Of a DNA stretch of 64,000 bases, positions 10,521 through 22,602 are shown in pieces. The stretch's first letter is position 1. Each line of letters starts with the position of its first letter. This DNA is from Phanerochaete sordida (taxonomy: Eukaryota > Basidiomycota > Agaricomycetes > Polyporales > Phanerochaetaceae), in contig BPQB01000026.1 in the NCBI GenBank assembly GCA_019973155.2, positions 67,001-131,000 on the forward strand. The letters run 5' to 3'. The notes beneath the pieces were generated by a model, which saw only the letters and a program-made list of their open reading frames with translations, searched no databases and was not told the DNA's origin. A program made the position numbers and the translations under genes.

Positions 10521-11306
10521 ATGTGAGTCCTCGCGCAGACGACGGCGGACACGCAGGCTAATGTCGTAGGCCTCCGAAAGGCTCAGGAAAGAAGAAGCTC
10601 GCTGCCGCAGCAACTGCGGACTCAGATCCATCCAGTCCTCCAGTCCCGGTAGGTACCCCTTCGCTTTGGCTCACCAGGGCATAGCAAACACAGCAATTCT
10701 GACGCAATGTAGAGCTTAGCAGAACAACTATCCTTCCTTCATTACCCCAAACCGTTTAAGAATCCCAGTTACACGAAGAATGTCAACCGCAGGACAAAGA
10801 ACCTTAAAGCGGTCCTGACGCAGGAACGCGAACGCGAACGCGTCGAGCGCGAACGGAGGCGTCAAGAGCGCGAAGAGAAGATGGACGTGGATGGATCTGG
10901 TGCTGCAGAAGACGAGCAAGAGGAAGAGCTTCCTACATGTGAGTATCATGGTCTTGTCCGTGAACAAAGACTCACGCCTCGTGCCCTAGACTCATCTATC
11001 GAGGCGCCGCCGTCTGTACTGCCTCAGCGCAAGTACTGTGATATTACTGGACTAGAGGTATGTTGCACATGGCCTCATGCTGCTGCTACTGCTGCTTAAC
11101 CGGTTCTAGGGACCATACACCGATCCCGCTACCGGGCTGCGATATCACGACAAGAGCATATACGAGATGATCAAGGGGCTGGTATGTGTTCATGTGTTCA
11201 CAAACGACTCAATGATAAGTATTTGACTCATCACTCTGGCGGACAGAATGCAGGTGCAGCAAAAGACTACTTGTCTGCAAGAGGCGTCAATCCCATCGTC
11301 AAGTAG
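10521..11306 (+). CDS. IES6: INO80 chromatin-remodelling subunit Ies6 (YL1-C domain)
   Basis: Ies6/INO80C is a small nuclear subunit that works with Arp5 in the INO80 complex. The predicted protein is about 168 residues. It starts MPPKGSGKKKLAAAATADSD, continues with SLAEQLSFLHYPKPFKNPSY, a long charged helix rich in ERER, and ends with the YL1-C motif QRKYCDITGLEGPYTDPATG and LRYHDKSIYEMIKGL. The only start that fits is split by the first intron: AT at 10521-10522 joins G at 10570. Unspliced, the ATG would read straight into TGA. Further introns follow VP (10648), ELPT, LEG and KGL. The stop is at 11304-11306. Domain assignment is firm; the split start codon is inferred from frame and splice signals. 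Confidence 0.9.
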
Positions 11307-11703
11307 CGCGAAATGTCAGAATGCTTTAGTATCCCCCGCCCTAAACCACCCACCTTTTCCCGATCTTTGGATGTATAATGATGTATGTATAACTAGCCAA
11401 TCGGCCCACTGATACAGTGATTGTTCAGTCCGACGTACTCTCGTGCTGTCTGACTAGCCTCCGCCACGCGGTTCAATGCTCGAGAATACAACTGTGAGTG
11501 CATCGCGCATTTAAACCAACCATACAAACTAACACGAACTACCAGAACAGACTCATACAGACAAAATGGATACATACAGACATCACAACACACACTTACA
11601 TAGGCGACTCGCGCCAGATCCGCTACAACGTCCCATCTCACATTCTCGCGGCCCATGCAAGCGGGCCTTTAAGGCAGTTTTCCGCGATGCGCACCCAATC
11701 GAT
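11307..11703. other. short intergenic stretch between convergent 3' ends
   Basis: This region holds the 3' ends of IES6 and the DUF6535 gene. It is AT-richer than the genes and contains short ACACA/CATACA runs. No separate gene is seen. Confidence 0.5.
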
Positions 11704-14621
11704 CTACGACTTTTCGTCTCTCTGGCCCCGCGGAAACTCGAGATGCGGTATTGGAAGCCCGAGATCCTGGCCGTCTTCGCCTTCGTCAGAAGTACTCGGT
11801 GTTGGCGGACGCGGATCCTCCACAGGCGTGTGCGGCCGGTCGTCGCTGAGGGTGTGGCGCGATCCAGGGAACGTGCGGAAGACCTCTCTTGGGGATATGC
11901 TCGGGAAAACGTTGTCGAGCGGCGTGGGGATTGGGAACGCCACCTCCGGCTGAGGCATCGGAAGTGCAAGGTCGAAGCCATCGACATCGGACGAATGAAC
12001 CGACTCGAACCGCGGCAGGTCCGCGCCGCTGCGTTCGAGAATGGTCCCTGTGCCGAGGACGTGCGGACACTGGGGACAGTGGCTGTTCTTCGCCATCGCC
12101 TCGTGCGCGAGCTTGCGCAGATCCGACACGTATACACCAGCCCGGTCGTGTGGCAAGTGTTTCCATTCGTCCTCCACCACAAGCCCTGGGATCAGCTGCT
12201 GTTCCTTCACCGAGCGCTCTAGGACATCAAGGAATGCGCACAGCGCAGGGCCCTGGCCAAGCTCGACGAGCGCGCTGTGCAGCGCCTCCCGTTGCAGGAG
12301 GCGCGGCCAAGGCAGCACGTCGAAGCAGCCGCAGTTGCGGATGCCGCGGTCCAGCGCGTACTCGGCAAGCTCGGTCATCTTGCGCAGGACGACGGCCGCG
12401 CGCGAGCACGCTTCGTCATCGGCGTATACCCGGAAGGCCGACGCTACCTTGCGCAGCCACTGGCCTGTGAGCAGCACGAAGACGTTTTGGTCTTCGTGCA
12501 CGTACGCCCCGAAGTCGCGCCCGCGGTCGAACCACGCGCCGATCAGCGCGCCGAGGTCGTCGAGGCTCGTGCCGTACATGGCCTCCATCGCTGCGTCCCC
12601 ACGTTAGTCGATGGTGCCAAGGGGAAGAAGCGCAGCACGTACCGACGAGCCCGGACTGCGGTGAATAGCTCAGTTTGACGTTGAGCTCGGAGGCGATAAC
12701 GATCGCGGAAGACCACAACCCCGGGTACTGGTGGATCGCGATATTGGTGACGGCAGGGTCCGAGATGAAGGCGCATATCCAGCCGAGGCTCAGCGTCGTC
12801 TCGTTCGGCCGGGCACCGCGCTGCCACAGCTCAAAGAGCGCGCACATGAGCTCGAGCACGCGCCTCACAGTCGTCGGAAGAAGAAGCGTTTCGTCGTCGG
12901 GCTTCAGCCCGCTGTCAGCCTTGCGAGCGGCCTCCAGATGCGCGACCGTATCCGCGAGGTCTACCGCGAGTAGCGGCGCAAGGAGGCTGCTCTGGGTAGC
13001 GTCGAAGACGCGACGGTTGCGGTGCTCGTTGAAGAGTTCGGCAGCATCGACCATGGCGACGACCCGCATGCCATCGCGGACGCGTCGCCGCTCGAACACG
13101 AACAGGCGCGCGATCTCGGCGCGCAGGGTGTGGACGTCGTCGGTGCAGCCAGGGGCCCCTTCGCCCATGCGCAGGTCCCACATTGTCGCGCCGCTGAGCA
13201 GGTGCCAGAGCGTGAGCATGCGCGTCTGCGGCTCGTAGGGGCGGTACGGCCAGTCGCGGGCGCCGAAGGGCGTGTGGATGGACGCGACGCAGCGCTGCAG
13301 CCGCGTGCGGGTGCCCGCGTCGGGGCACGCGCGGTGCACCCAGAGAAGCGAGTGGAAGAGCGTCGTGACGTGGCGCATGTCGAGCAGCGCGTACTTGACG
13401 ACGAAGCCCGCGTGCGCGACGTCCGCCGGCGGCGGCGCGGCGAAGCGGCCGTCGCGCGTGAGCGCAGTCTGCTCGTGCACGAGCGCGCGCGTTACTGCGT
13501 CGCGCGCACGCCGGGAGCCGCGCCCGTGTGTGTGGATCGAGCGCTCCTCGTCGCGGTCGCGGTCGCGCCAGCTCTGCGCGAGGTACGTGAAGTCGACGGC
13601 GGCGCGGAAGGGCTTGTCGCGCGCGAGGTCGATGCCGAGAACCGCGAGGGCGCAGTGCCAGAGCCAGCCCGCGCGCGAGAAGTGGAAGGCGCGGATGCGG
13701 CGCACGCGGCGGACGTTTTCGGCGTAGCTCTCCCAGCGCGCGTGCGTGTACTCGGCGAGGGCGCAGACGAAGTCGTAGAGGACGGCGAGCGCCCAGGCCG
13801 TCGGCGACTTGTACGGGCAGCGGCGGAAGATGACGGGGAGGACCATGAAGGCGGCGACGACGGCGAGGAAGAGCACCACGGCGACGGTGACGACGATCGC
13901 GACGACTGTGTCGAGCGTCCATAGCAGGATGGTGACGCCGACGAGGAAGAGGATCATCGCGAGTTCGAGCAGCGCGGGCACGGATGCGATGATGGCGCCG
14001 ACCTGCCACTCCTCCAGCGCGTCGAAGCGTGCCTGCCGCAGGAGCACGTTGTCGCGTGCGTTGTCGGTCGGATAATTCCAGAGCATATACTCTCGCAGCC
14101 ATTGTTTGGCGAGGATGCCGAAGAACGCTGCAGCAAGACTGAATATCAGGCTCAGGAAGAAGAGGGCGTTGATCCAGCGAGCAGTCGTCGTCGTGGCTGC
14201 GTTCTGTCCGCTGAGGAGATTCGAAATGGTTGCGTTCAAGGAGGCGACGGACTGTCCGAGCTGCGACGAAATACCGGCGAGCAGCAGGTTCGTGGTGTCG
14301 TCTTCTTGTAGCATCTCGTACGTCTGAACCACGAATGCTGTCAGCACCGCAGAGAACAGACCAGCCTTGAGGATATTCAGTGAGTGACACGTGTAACTCC
14401 TCCGAGAACCGTTAGAGTGCTCACGAAGGTCAACAGGGAGTCGATGTCTTCTGCATAATTCTTCACTTTCATAATATCAAACTTGAGCATGAATTCTTCA
14501 ACGGGCTGCCAGTCGAGCGTAACATTTGCGCCGGTCTGGAATACTTGTTCAGCAGAGGCCAGTGTACTACTGTTGACTGACATACCTGGCCCCGTGCCTT
14601 GGCCTTCTCCGCAGATTCCAT
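11704..14621 (-). CDS. DUF6535 multi-pass membrane protein
   Basis: The predicted gene has four exons (14586-14621, 14425-14535, 12643-14365, 11704-12590) that join in frame to give about 918 residues. The start at 14621 has a good context (GCCATGG). The N-terminal domain matches the agaricomycete DUF6535 pattern: YAEDIDSLLTF joins AGLFSAVLTAFVVQTYEMLQ, a first membrane helix. Then comes WINALFFLSLIFSLAAAFFG (helix 2), AKQWLREYMLW, and two helices around ELAMILFLVGVTILLWTL and VVAIVVTVAVVLFLAVVAAF. The remaining 600 residues are helical, soluble-looking and end in a Pro/Asp-rich tail (HTPVEDPRPPTPSTSDEGED). Biological role is unknown. The family is expanded in mushroom-forming fungi, and no enzymatic motif is visible. 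Confidence 0.88.
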
Positions 14622-15859
14622 GGCTTCACCGTCCCTTCCACCTCAGCTTCAATGATTTGTGAATGGCGGTGTTGGATGCTCGGCTTCGTCGATAGGCAAG
14701 CTCCTGCGCTGGAGTAATGGCAAGTACAGGGACAGCAAACATGCGAGGGCAATTTCGCTAAAGTTCATGGCTGCCAGCCAAGCTGCCAGCAGCACACCAT
14801 CGATTCAGCCTCGCTGCATCAACACCCCCCGAGAGTGTCCCAGATCACGCTCTGGGTCAATCAGAACACGCGCTATCGGGGCCAGAGGGCAAAACACGTG
14901 TAGAGCTTGCAGCTTGCGGCTTGCTCTGTGCGGACGACGTCGCCGCGGAGCTCGCGAGCAATTGTCGGAGTTATTCATGCGGCGCACCGTACACAGCAAG
15001 AGGTGCAAAAAAGCATCCTATGTTCGGCCCTTGCACGACACATGAGCCTGTGTGTAAACCGGAGTCCTGCTCGACTTCCAGTTTCGTGACATCCACGTAT
15101 ACCCCCACTTCACCCCCTCACAAGCCTGGTCTACTGGCTCAAGTACCGACCGATCCCGCCTCTGCGCAGAGGTTTAGAACCGGATCAACACTCGAAAACG
15201 AGTGTGCCACGATCCCGCAGCTCTCGTGACTGGGCATTGTCGCGTAAATCTGGTCCGTCTTGGTGATTGCTCGGGGATGTCAAGGCTGGGCGAAGGTACG
15301 CGAGACGATTGATCCGCTCGAGAAGCTCGGGGAGAGCTTCGTATCCCGCGTCCTCCCGCCATCCATTGCCGCAGACGGCGAAAGCATCTTTGAAGATTGG
15401 TGCGGTCCAGCCATCCTGAGCTGTCCTCAGGTAAGACGATTGGCCTAGTTTGTACCGTACACGGACTGAGTATTTTCCTCTCGTAAAGCAGGATGATCTC
15501 CTGAGTCCAGCCAAGGAGCTGCAATGCGAGACTACGGCCTGCACGTCCTGCTTCTATTACGAAGCTCCGTCGGGCGCACTTCATTTCGGGCTTCTTGAGG
15601 GAGCTAGGCCTGCCTTCGCTACGTCCTGTGCTCAGAAATCTCGTCGCGTGGCTCGATGCTTGCGGCGTCTTGGGTCGTCCTGCTGGGTTTGTGAAGAGCC
15701 GGCCGCCAGAAGCCTGCTTCACGGTCGCGTCGGGGAGTAACCACCTCGAAGGGCTGGGAGGAGGGCTGGGACGGATGCTGCGTGAGTCGCCGACCACTGT
15801 TTATAACGACGACGGGCAGGGATGGTTCGGCATTGCCACTTTGTCTACACAGAGCTAGT
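14622..15859. other. 1.2 kb without a supported gene
   Basis: Both strands carry open frames of 60-200 residues (for example minus 15174-15797 and plus 15595-15858), but none shows a domain, a sensible splice chain or a typical promoter. The plus frame ending at 15858 stops two bases before the start codon of the next gene, so an upstream exon or leader of that gene may lie here. I cannot decide. Confidence 0.4.
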
Positions 15860-16491
15860 ATGACGATAGTCTCTCGGAAGCGCAACCAGGCGAAGGTGAA
15901 GAAAGACCTGAACACCATGCTTCGTAAGTCGCCCATCAATGCGGGCTCCAAAAACACTACTGATATCGAGTTACAGAGAAGGCCAGCGGCAAGCCTGGAG
16001 CCAGGATCACTTTCACCGACCGATGGCACTATGAGAATCCCTACCACGCCGTCATAAAGGGCCTGCCGCGACCTCTGCCACAGTGCGTACCGTCAGAGCC
16101 AGTTGGCGGTTGGACTACAACCTCGAAGATCCGCGACGCGCTGCGCAAGCACAAGATCAGCATCAGCATCCTCTCGCCCGAGGCTTTCGAGCGCCGCTGC
16201 GCCGACGCCATCGCCTCGGAAGCGTATACTGTCATGCAGCCCAAGGGACGGTCAGACGCTGGTTACCCGCGCCCGTACATGCGCAAGGCGGAGCGGCTCT
16301 ACCCTGCGATGAATCCGAACACGGCGGAGGTGGTCACGGAGGAGATGGAGGCGGGGACATACGTCTACCCGCCGCGCTCCCAGCCGCGGCGCGTCTCGAA
16401 CGTCGAGCGGAAGAAGCGCGAGGCGAAGGCGGCGGAGGACGCTGCGGTGAGGCGAAGGGCGAGTCTGCGCAGTACGGAGCGTAAATACTGA
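15860..16491 (+). CDS. basic protein of unknown function, 192 residues
   Basis: Two exons (15860-15923 and 15977-16491) join in phase through a GTAAGT...TTACAG intron and give 192 residues. The N-terminus is strongly basic (MTIVSRKRNQAKVKKDL). The middle has KPGARITFTDRWHYENPYHA and IRDALRKHKISISILSPEAF. The C-terminus is a charged helix (NVERKKREAKAAEDAAVRRR). This composition would suit a mitochondrial ribosome-associated or RNA-binding protein, but I recognise no named family, and this is only a guess from composition. Further upstream exons cannot be excluded. It converges with PUF6 on the opposite strand, about 180 bases apart. Confidence 0.65.
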
Positions 16492-16671
16492 GGGGCTTTG
16501 TGGCGTTGTCTAATGCGTCAGGAACTTTAATCGACTCGAACCACTGCGAGGTACTTATGCTCATAAATCTTAATCAGAAATCACGCAGCGTTGAATCGTT
16601 AGAGAATATTCATGAGGCGCATGTACCCCAAAAGTAAGCAAGACATGTGAATCTGAACACACCAGCCGCAT

Positions 16672-18905
16672 CTACAGAGCAGCGATCTGCTCCAAGAGCA
16701 CGCTCCGTCCCCTGCGCTCCTTCTCCCCCTCGAGCTCCTTGCGCACCGCACCCTCGAACCAGCCCCTGAGCTCCGTGCGGAGCGCCTCGTCCTCCTGTGC
16801 GCGCTCGCACAGCACCGCGACGACGAACGCGCCGTCGTCGCGGGCGATGGCGCATGTGTTCTCGCGGCCGACGGTCTGCACGAACGCACGCGCGAACGCG
16901 AGCGCGTCCCACAGCGGCGCGCGCGCGACGGCGCCCGCCTTGTGGTCGAACGGCCCGCCCTGCAGCAGCGTCTTGTACAGGCGCGACGCGTGCGCGAGCG
17001 CGATGATGTGCGGCGCCGCGGGGTCCGGGGCGGGGTACGGCTCCGCGAGCGCGCGGAGGAGCGTCGCGCTCGCGGCGGCCTTGTCGCCGTCGGCGTAGAG
17101 CAGCACCTCGCCGACGACGAGGCTGCCGCCGGGGTCCCGCGCGACCTCCGCGCCCTTCTCGGCGACCCATGCGAGCAGCGGCTCGCTCGCGGCCTTGCGG
17201 ATCTCGTCCGTGCGCACGGACTCGTCCTTTTTGCTCGTTTGTGCGCGGATTGGGTCGGTCTCTGCGAGAAGGGCGATCTGCAAGAATCGGTGAGCTCTTG
17301 AGTGCCTGCCTTGGATGACAGAGACATACCTGAGCTGGTGTGAAGTGCCGTCTTGTCCGTGGTGACACGAGGTAGATTAATGACCTGCGGCCTTGTGATG
17401 ACTGGTATAATGTGTGTGCTGAAGCGACGATATCCGCGACCAGCGATTTCGCTGTGAGTTTTGTGTCACTGAGAGAAGGCGGTTAGTATCATCTCGTGTC
17501 AATATAAATTGCTACTTACTCGATGACGTCCAGAGCCGTGAAGAGCACAAGCTGTGCCTCATCGTCGGTACACATCCGCTCAACGTGCGGCTTAATCGCC
17601 TTCACGATGTGTTTCCGGTCTTTGGCTGTGCCCTGCGCAATGAACTCGCGCACGACTCGGCTACCGTCCTTCGTGTGTACCATCTCCGCAAGTACATCCT
17701 GACATCTACGATGGGGTCAGCATATATGCGCACATTGAGAGCATGGTTGAACGCACGTCTCAAACATCTCTCTCCGCTGCTTCTCCTTCTCAGCCTCATC
17801 GTCAGATTCGTTCACCACCGAGAGGTACTCCCACAGGACGCGATGCACGATCGCGTGCGACACCGCGCCCTTGTCCGAATTGTTGAACACCGTCGTGAGG
17901 TTCTCCTTCACGGCATTGAGAATGCGGCGCCTGCGCTCCTTGTCCGCGCCCTCCAGGACACCGCGCAGGCCCTTCTTCGAACGCTCGCGCTCCTCGTCGC
18001 TCCCGAGCGTCACCGTGAAGAGCTGCGCCTCCTTGCCGTAGAAGTCCTTCAGGAGCAGCGCGCGCTCGTAGGCATTCGCGTACAGCTCGAACGAATCGGC
18101 GAGGACCGACGACGCCTCGCGGTGCAGCAGCAGCCGCATGACGCTTCCCTGGAACTCCTGCAGGATCGAGGCGCGGTGTGTTGGGCACAGACGGATGAGC
18201 TTCGTGACGAGGAACTGCTGCACTGTCAGCTCTGATATGCTAGGCTCCCCCGCATCGCACGCACCTTGGAGTACTTGTTCTGCGCGAGCTCCCTGTACCG
18301 CCCCTTGAGCTCCTCGGCGATCTCATTGCGCTCGGACGCAGAGCCGTACTTGACGACGGTCTGGACGATGCGGCTCGCATCGTGCTTGAAGACGATGTCC
18401 TTGACGCGACCGCGTAGTACTTCCATGAGCGCGGCGATGTGCTTCGTCCGCTCGGCCTTCTTCAGGTCCTTCTGCCGCGCGAGCGACCATGCGCGCTTTG
18501 CCTCCGTGAGCAGCTCGCTGTGCGGCTTCGCAGCTTTGCGCTGCGTGTGCAGAGCTTTTTGTGCTTTGTGTGACTCGCGGGCAGCTGGCGTGAGGCGTAT
18601 GTGAGGGCCAGCACTCGGAGTGCAGCCAAGCTGGACGCACCATTCGGATCCTTGACTTTCGGCGCACCCTCCTCGTCGCCCTCAGCTACCTCGTCACCCT
18701 CGGCGCTCTCCGGCTCGTCTTGCCACGCCTCCTCGTCAAGCTCTTCGTCGCTTTCGTCGCTCTCCTTCACGGGAGCCGTCACTGGTCGGCTGCGCTTCTT
18801 GCCCTTCTCCTCGCTTTTGCTGCTGGTGTCGAGCCGAGCCTTCTTCGCTCGCGGCTCAGAGGGCGCCGTACGCTTCTGCTTGCGCTTTTCTGCGATGGAG
18901 GGCAT
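16672..18905 (-). CDS. PUF6: Pumilio-homology protein Puf6/PUM3 with CPL domain
   Basis: Puf6 is a nucleolar Puf-A-type RNA-binding protein. In yeast it acts in 60S ribosome assembly and represses ASH1 mRNA. The start at 18905 gives MPSIAEKRKQKRTAPSEPRA, a basic nuclear tail followed by an acidic stretch (KESDESDEELDEEAWQDEPE). Pumilio repeats follow: VKDIVFKHDASRIVQTVVKY, FQGSVMRLLLHREASSVLAD, NNSDKGAVSHAIVHRVLWEY and EMVHTKDGSRVVREFIAQG. The C-terminal CPL region begins around KDRKHIVKAIKPHVERMCTD and continues through DPGGSLVVGEVLLYADGDKA to the stop at 16672. Several short introns interrupt the gene, including one just before QIALLAETDPIRAQTSKKDE. About 640 residues, normal for the family. 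It faces away from the next gene across a 500-base promoter region. Confidence 0.9.
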
Positions 18906-19404
18906 CGTGTCGCTGCCTGTGTCGCTGACGAAGAGTGGATGGCGGACAGAGGCAAGAGTGTAAGTGCTCAAAAATCTTAGACGCTGCGCTCTCATTGGCC
19001 CCGGGCGGACGGGCGCTTCGGGGCAGGCGGGCTGATGCGCCTGATGCGCCCTTTAGACGCGTACAGCGCCCAGCGTGTCGCAGGATGTCGCGGACAAGAC
19101 TCTGACTCACTCCTTGACCACGCACGCGCTCGCTCGCACTCGCCTCACGACGACCTGGGAAGCACGACAAACGACAAAAGGCATCCACGCTGCGGTCGCT
19201 ATCCACCAATAAAACCGCACATCTTTTGACTCGGCGATAGCGACAATGCTTGTCGCCCCACGCCCCAGGTCTGCGCATGCCACTGCCTTCCGAGGCACAG
19301 ACGCGGGGGCTGATGCATCAAGACCGTTTCTGACGCCATGTTGGACCCTTATAAGCACCCTCGCTGCCGTGAGCTAGAGCCGAGACCCCCCTTGTGGCGT
19401 ACCC
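18906..19404. other. divergent promoter region
   Basis: About 500 bases separate the starts of PUF6 (minus) and the gene at 19405 (plus). No coding sequence is seen. It should hold both promoters, but no clear TATA pair can be assigned. Confidence 0.45.
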
Positions 19405-20048
19405 ATGTCCTCCTCGACCCAAGCACCAAGCCCCCAAAGGTCTGCGCTAGAGCATTCTGCGCACGAAGTGGCATATTACACATGGCTCGCGGACGTCGAG
19501 GTCGTCCGAAGTCAGTGGCACGCTCGTTCTCCGCGACCCTCTGCTCATCGTGCCATCGCAGGACAGCTGCATCTCATCAAGTATAACCGCGGGTATCTAG
19601 AGTTCGAGATACGGGACGCCGACCTACAGCTGCACTCGGACGTTTTCAACACTCTGTTTATGCTTGCGGAAGACATTGAAGTGAATACGCTGGTGATATG
19701 GCTCCTCCGGTGTGAGAAGAGGCACCTGCCCGCGTTCAAGAACGTCGTGAAGATGGTGCGTTCGCCGGCCACACCTTCTCCTACCGCTCTAATGTACTTC
19801 AGGTCCGCTTTGTGAGGCACCAGCAGCTCCTTCTCTGCGAGACGGATGAAGACGAAGGCAAAGCCGAGCTCGAACGCTATATGATCGACCTTAGCGAAGC
19901 TCGCCTCATCCTTCTCTATCTCTCTGCGGTCATGGACGACTTCAGGCAAGCACGGCCTCCTCGCCCGCTGCCACCACTACTTGCACAGCGGTTTCCGAAC
20001 GTGCCCACCGACCGTCCTTCACGCGCTCCTCGACGCGACGTGACCTGA
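19405..20048 (+). CDS. hypothetical protein, about 198 residues
   Basis: Two exons (19405-19755 and 19803-20048) join in phase 0 at KM|VRFVRH to give 198 residues. The central part is helical: LHSDVFNTLFMLAEDIEVN, TLVIWLLRCEKRHLPAFKNV, LERYMIDLSEARLILLYLSA. The C-terminus is Pro/Arg-rich. There is no signal peptide. The hydrophobic segments look amphipathic rather than membrane-spanning. No known domain is recognised. The gene just downstream (20395) has a similar size, helical core and an intron at a comparable place, so the two could be distant paralogues, but the sequence likeness is weak. Confidence 0.6.
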
Positions 20049-20394
20049 GGGGCTCAGCGACGGCTATATGCGCCTCTATCTGCTGCCACCCATGGACCTT
20101 TTCCTACCCCTAGACTGCCCTGTATACTGTAATTCTGCGGCCACCCTTCACCATTCGGACTCCCTAGCCACCATTGTCGCCACTCCCACATAGAGCTTCC
20201 ATGCAACACAATTTATCGATTTGTGCCTTCCCTCTGGACCGGTCGCTCTGCCTCCCGCTTTCCCCTGAGGCGTATTATTCGTCTGAAATGTGTGCACTGT
20301 CTTCTCTTTGACGTGTTCATTGTCTCCCTTGCTCTTTTGAGGCCACTTGAGAGAGTTCATATACCATCTTTCAGCATCACCTTGAACCTCAACC

Positions 20395-21112
20395 ATGTCC
20401 GACTCACCCCAACTTCCCTTCGATCTCGGCAGTCGCAAAGACACACTCTACGCTGCTGGGTTCTGCGGCGTCGTGTGGCGCGACAAGTTCCCCGACGACG
20501 AGGAAAAGGCGCGCTGTATCCGGCTGGTCGACGCCGTCCGGGCCACCGTCAAGCGCAAGCTCTGCGCCGAGCTCGACGCCCTGGCAGGTGCGCCCCCGCT
20601 GCATTCTGGCGCGCGCCACGCACTAACCCGCGGACAGCCAGCAACGCGTGGCAGCGCTCCGACCTCGAGGGCGCCGAGCTGCTCGCCTGGCGGGAGGAGT
20701 TCGGCCAGCTCGTCGCCGTCGTGCGCGAGCTCGAGCGCGACCACGACCGGCCGCTGCGCTTCCTCGCCGCGCACGCGAGCGCGCAGCGCGGGCTCTACGC
20801 GCTCATCCTCGTCGTACGTCCGTGCCCCACGCCGCGCCACGCCCGCTGACGCCGCGCCAGGCGATGACCGCGCACATGCAGAACGAGTTCCTCACGAAGG
20901 AGATGCAGTACCGCGAGCAGCGGTTCCGGCGCGGCCACGAGGTCCCCGAGCTGAACTGCGAGCTCCCGCTGCTGTTCGGCGTGGCGACGATCGTCGAGCA
21001 CCGCCGCACGCTCGAGCGCTGGGCGCGCGAGCTCGAGTGGCGAATCTGCTGGGCCACCCTGGAGATGTCGAGTGCTGCCTCGGCCCATGACAAAACGGCT
21101 CCCGCTCGATAG
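20395..21112 (+). CDS. hypothetical protein, about 206 residues
   Basis: Three exons (20395-20587, 20638-20813, 20861-21112) join in frame to 206 residues. The start is MSDSPQLPFDLGSRKDTLYA. The protein is mostly helical and charged: LVDAVRATVKRKLCAEL, EFGQLVAVVRELERDHDR, TAHMQNEFLTKEMQYREQRF, VATIVEHRRTLERWARELEW. It lacks a signal peptide, membrane helix or catalytic signature. Introns are 47-50 bases long with normal borders. Function unknown. See the preceding gene for a possible distant relation. Confidence 0.65.
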
Positions 21113-21441
21113 TTCTCCCCTTCCTGCGCCGGCCTCGGCATTGTTGGTACCAGCCGTTCGACCTTGCGCCCATCCTCCCTGATAGACTACTGCATCATTT
21201 AATTCTCGGCAACCACTCCCAATCTGTCTTCGTTGCCACAATGAATCCGATTTTTCTCGCCTCACGTCAGCACTCAGACAAGCCGTCCTTTGTCCCTTGA
21301 CGCTAACTGTATTCACCATCCTTTCAGGGCTCATCAGCACGCCAAAGCGTCAATGACTCTCTTTGAACCTTTGCGGTTTAGCCACCCCCGCCCTGCACGT
21401 GCACGACGCGTCTCGCGTACGTTCGGCGTTGTCCGCCAACT

Positions 21442-21449
21442 GCATAAAA
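21442..21449 (+). promoter_or_regulatory. TATA-like box of the C2H2-finger gene
   Basis: CATAAAAA lies about 85 bases before the start codon at 21528. This placement supports that start over the earlier in-frame ATG at 21363. Confidence 0.45.
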
Positions 21450-21527
21450 AGTCGGTGTTTGCGACCTCTGTCTAACTCATCTCCAACCTTCACCACCTCT
21501 CCACTACCTCGCCCCTCTCCTGCTACC

Positions 21528-22602
21528 ATGGCCACGTACACGACCGCCGGACCCAGCTACCTACCGTCGTACTACCGGCCATACATGGACGAAGACCCAG
21601 GGTACTGCCCTCCCCCTGTGGCCCCACGGTTCGCGCAGTGGTCGCGACCAATCCCGCGGCGAGCGAAGCCCATCGTCTCGCCCAGGCCGGAGCGAACTGC
21701 GGTATGGGGGGTCGCCGTCTGCCAACAGCTCGAGGAGCAGGCGGCACAGGAGCTCGAGCGAAAGGAGGCGGCAAGGGAGCGAGCTCGCAAGGAGGCGGAG
21801 CGGGTGGCGAGGCAACCGGAGTTGCCGTCCCTGCGGGCACTGCGGGACGCGCTGCCCGAGACCTCTGCGCGGCGGCCGACGTACAGGCCGAAACAGGCGG
21901 CCCCTTCCGAACACAAGGTCCCGAGCACGCCGCCACGGCCAGTCTTCCGCGCGCCGCCCGCGCTCTTCCATATCGAAGACGAACGTCGGAACAGGGCGCC
22001 ACATCCGACTGCCGCGGTGCCTGCCCCGGAGGTGGGCTGGACAGTGCGGCTCGTCCCATCGAAGCCCGTCGACACTTCAGAGGACGACCTCCCGTACGTC
22101 CCCATCCCTCCCCGGTTCCGCGAGGCCCCTTCGTCGAGGACCGAGGATTGGCGCGAGCTGCCGATCCCACCGTAGTACGTCCCTTCTCTGTCCTTTGTCC
22201 ACGCCACGCCCTGACCGCCCCGCCCACAGCGCCGGCGCACCTGCTCCGGAACCAAAATGGGCTGCGCCGCGCGGCCCGCGGCCGTGCATCGCGCACCGCC
22301 GCGCGTTCAGCGACAACACCGCGGCGTTCGAGCCCCTGCGCCCCGTCCACGAGCGGCGCCACACGTTCAGCGACGTGCCGCCGCCGGTGCCGCCGAAGGA
22401 CGAGGCTGTCGAGATCGAGGATGAAGAGAACGTGCCGCCGCAGGCCCCGGGGCGGTTCCTCGAGGTGCCGAAGCAGGTGCACCCGCCGACGCCGCCTCCG
22501 AAGGATTTGGAGGACACGGTCTTCATATGCGTCTTCTGCCTCGAGAACAACGTCGGCACCCGGGCGCACCAGGAGCACATCCGCCGCCATGGCAGGGTGT
22601 AG
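21528..22602 (+). CDS. proline-rich protein with one C-terminal C2H2 zinc finger
   Basis: Two exons joined by a short intron (near 22172-22228) give about 340 residues. ATG at 21528 sits in ACCATGG and is preceded by a TATA-like box. The N-terminal half contains YYRPYMDEDPGYCPPP and a charged helix (EEQAAQELERKEAARERARK). The second half is rich in Pro and has two similar boxes, RRAFSDNTAAFEP and RHTFSDVPPPVPP. The last 25 residues hold a perfect C-x2-C-x12-H-x3-H spacing (CVFC ... HIRRH), a single classical zinc finger at the very C-terminus. A lone finger may bind protein or nucleic acid. No other domain is recognised, and the role is unknown. Part of its 3' region reappears near 28490. Confidence 0.7.

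Noticed and set aside
12915..14390. Large minus-strand frame and a 300-residue plus-strand frame inside the DUF6535 gene.
   Set aside because: Both are Arg/Ala-rich shadows of the GC-rich membrane-protein exon in other frames.
15174..15797. Minus-strand frame of 207 residues as a gene.
   Set aside because: No domain, low-complexity sequence and no promoter or splice support.
21363..21527. Earlier ATG (21363) as the start of the C2H2-finger gene.
   Set aside because: A TATA-like box lies between it and the better-placed ATG at 21528, so the extra 55 codons are probably leader.
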